Part shown: positions 23,445 to 24,836 of the stretch, piece after piece
Layout: each line of letters begins with the position of its first letter
How positions within the stretch are numbered: the first letter of the stretch is position 1
NCBI GenBank assembly: GCA_021792045.1
Contig: JAJYVJ010000012.1
Coordinates: 1 to 24,836, forward strand
DNA: 24,836 nucleotides
From: Thermoplasmata archaeon
GTDB taxonomy: Archaea; Thermoplasmatota; Thermoplasmata; Thermoplasmatales; Thermoplasmataceae
Direction: 5' to 3'
The notes under the pieces: model-generated
What the model saw: the letters and a program-made list of their open reading frames with translations, nothing else
What the model was told of the DNA's origin: nothing
Database searches by the model: none
Made by a program: the position numbers and the translations under genes

Positions 23445-23873
23445 TTAGAGATCGGCTTCCACCAGGTCTCTTAATACGATTTCAACGCAATCATCTGTAC
23501 TCAGATTGCTTGTATCTATGGGTATTCCTTTCTTCTTCAGGATCTCATTAGCTTTATCCATTTCCCATCCCCATCCCCAACCGGATGATTCATCAACGCC
23601 TCGCGGCGTTATTCTGGTCACCATCAGATCATTATCTTCCAGCAGGGCATGACTCGCCATCATGTGATAAACCATATCTTTCCTGCTTTTAAACGCTTCA
23701 ATGATTCCTTCCTCAAAGCATTCACTGCATAAATGATATCTGCCATCACTTAGGTTTGTCATTCCTTCAAGACTATTACGGAAATTGGTCTCTGCATGGT
23801 ATTCTTCCCGTTTTGGTTTATTAGATGTGAGACTGCTTTCTAATTTCCCAAAGCTTTCCCAATCACTATCCAT
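23445..23873 (-). CDS. C2H2 zinc-finger-like protein
   Basis: A 142-residue protein beginning at ATG 23873. The frame is open upstream for 20 more codons, but this start is chosen because a hairpin-SD leader (GCCGAAAGGC then GGAG) ends 7 bases before it. Residues about 48-78 hold a Cys-x2-Cys and a His-x4-His (LCSECFEEG, then YHMMASH) at roughly C2H2 spacing, so it probably binds zinc and perhaps nucleic acid. A Trp-rich SSGWGWGWEMDK motif follows, then a C-terminal helical region. It lies directly after the second PCNA gene and is probably cotranslated with it. Confidence 0.7.
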   Translation of the reverse strand: MDSDWESFGKLESSLTSNKPKREEYHAETNFRNSLEGMTNLSDGRYHLCSECFEEGIIEAFKSRKDMVYHMMASHALLEDNDLMVTRITPRGVDESSGWGWGWEMDKANEILKKKGIPIDTSNLSTDDCVEIVLRDLVEADL

Positions 23874-23880
23874 ATTCTTT

Positions 23881-23894
23881 CTCCGCCTTTCGGC
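23881..23894 (-). promoter_or_regulatory. Hairpin-SD leader, member 4
   Basis: On the minus strand, right after the PCNA stop TAA: TTTTTATTTT, GCCGAAAGGC (23885-23894), GGAG (23881-23884), ATG 23873. It fixes the start of the zinc-finger gene. Confidence 0.65.
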
Positions 23895-23904
23895 AAAATA
23901 AAAA

Positions 23905-24729
23905 TTACGGGATTCTCGGTGCGACCATGACATATCCCTTCACGTCGTCGCCGTTCTCCCCGATTTTAAAGTTCAATTTTATAGGGCCGGGATTCTTTTC
24001 TTCCACGACCTTACCGTTTTTAGTTGTTTCAGTTGTTGTTATAAATCTGACCATTACATCTCCCTTCTGGAAATTCCTGGTCACCTTTTCAAGTATATGT
24101 GTACTGAACAGGGATGCAATCCCTTCTTCGCCCTTGAAGTCTCCTTTCAGGATCTTCACTGGCAATTCCATTTCAGTCTTTTCTCTTGTCGCAGACAGAA
24201 TCAGGTTAGATTTGTCTGCAGTAAGTTTTACGTCGTCTGCCACATCGGCAGCCACCTTCAACGCGGTATGCAACTGCTTTCCGTTCACCACCGCACCAGT
24301 TTTGTAGTTTATATTTGGTATGTTCACGGTCATTTTCTCTTCGTAGATGGGGAATGTCTTCACAAACCCATCCGCTCCCGACACCGTAACTAAATCCTTC
24401 TTCTGGGAGAATTTGATTCTGCCCTTGATATACATAAGGACACCTTTCAAATCATTCAGGCTTATCCCGAACGTCTGGTCACTGTTTGTGTACTTTATGC
24501 AACGCTTTGCATCGATATATTCGACACACAACGAAACACGTGCTATGTCTGCACCTGCAATTCTTATTCCGTCCTTGGCCCCTGACATCAATACATGATC
24601 GACGTCAATCGACTTGAAGACCTTCATTGCATCATACAGTGACATCTGATCCATCTCGAACGATAGACCGTCCTGTCCACTCTCAATAGCTGTCCTCTCC
24701 TCTCTCCCAATAGTTGTCGTTTCAACCAT
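23905..24729 (-). CDS. PCNA-like sliding clamp, second paralogue
   Basis: A 274-residue clamp homologue. After about 20 extra N-terminal residues the PCNA fold begins (LSFEMDQMSLYDAMKVFKSI). The region DGIRIAGADIARVSLCVEY corresponds to the DGL-type strand of archaeal PCNA, and the C terminus GYVMVAPRIP to the LAPRIE-like tail. It is weakly similar to the extended clamp at 20829-21866. It starts at ATG 24729 behind GGAG and the shared 25-base hairpin leader, and is followed by the zinc-finger gene with only a hairpin-SD linker. Mobile elements of archaea are known to carry extra PCNA genes; two on one element is less usual. A heterotrimeric or competing clamp is an inference. Confidence 0.85.
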   Translation of the reverse strand: MVETTTIGREERTAIESGQDGLSFEMDQMSLYDAMKVFKSIDVDHVLMSGAKDGIRIAGADIARVSLCVEYIDAKRCIKYTNSDQTFGISLNDLKGVLMYIKGRIKFSQKKDLVTVSGADGFVKTFPIYEEKMTVNIPNINYKTGAVVNGKQLHTALKVAADVADDVKLTADKSNLILSATREKTEMELPVKILKGDFKGEEGIASLFSTHILEKVTRNFQKGDVMVRFITTTETTKNGKVVEEKNPGPIKLNFKIGENGDDVKGYVMVAPRIP

Positions 24730-24742
24730 TTCTTTTTCACTC

Positions 24743-24771
24743 CTTTCCCGGAATTCATACCGGGCAACATA
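24743..24771 (-). promoter_or_regulatory. PCNA-type hairpin leader, copy 2
   Basis: Same CCCGG-TATGAATT-CCGGG hairpin and preceding TATGTTG as copy 1 (24747-24771 equals 21881-21905), followed by AAAGGAG and ATG 24729. A TTTAAT element near 24790 may be the promoter. Confidence 0.75.
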
Positions 24772-24836
24772 ATCAGGTCAACGGATAGGCATTAAACCCT
24801 TTCCATGCCTGAAATGCCGGGTCTACTTGTATATGT

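Overview
The window looks archaeal, and I infer the Thermoplasmatota (Thermoplasma/Ferroplasma/Cuniculiplasma-like lineages) with moderate confidence. It carries two PCNA-type sliding clamps, TATA boxes about 26-34 bases ahead of start codons with little or no leader, and many AGG/AGA/ATA codons. No tRNA, rRNA, CRISPR array, integrase or replication initiator was recognised, so the ends of any element are not defined. Accessory DNA with two base-composition styles is interleaved: AT-rich genes at 339-1939, 2894-8621, 13320-14207 and 18713-19312, and more GC-rich genes at 1959-2897, 9399-12572 and 14331-18335.

Region 1 (1-8621) resembles a defence island. A plus-strand run holds a restriction-nuclease-like protein with a C-terminal winged-helix-like domain, a membrane-anchored PD-(D/E)XK-like protein, three proteins of unknown function and a 50-residue protein. 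Two of the junctions overlap by four bases (ATGA). A convergent 1081-codon single-chain restriction-modification enzyme (nuclease, N6-adenine methylase and probable target-recognition region) follows on the minus strand.

Region 2 (about 8.63-12.66 kb) is a group II intron whose reverse transcriptase is split by a 2134-bp IS21-family element. The insertion has TGTAA/TTACA ends and a 4-bp AGGG target duplication, and conceptual removal restores the reverse transcriptase frame exactly. The element's transposase gene istA is itself frameshifted, and the reverse transcriptase carries a 36-bp tandem duplication. A domain V hairpin with an AGC triad lies just after the reverse transcriptase.

Region 3 (12.66-19.3 kb) has a membrane protein of unknown function, a minus-strand operon of MoxR-type AAA+ ATPase, VWA protein and coiled-coil protein, a divergent small protein, and a PIN-domain (VapC-like) nuclease preceded by an in-frame 21-residue highly basic micro-ORF.

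Region 4 (19.6-24.8 kb) is a minus-strand operon of an integrated or extrachromosomal replicon. It has two divergent PCNA homologues, a C2H2-finger protein, a zinc-ribbon protein and several small proteins of unknown function. Its most striking property is modular 5' leaders: four genes have a short GNRA-type hairpin fused to the Shine-Dalgarno sequence, the two PCNA genes share a different 25-base hairpin block, two genes share a short SD-less block, and three near-identical hairpins followed by a T tract act as probable terminators. This suggests a gene set assembled from, or controlled by, interchangeable RNA parts.
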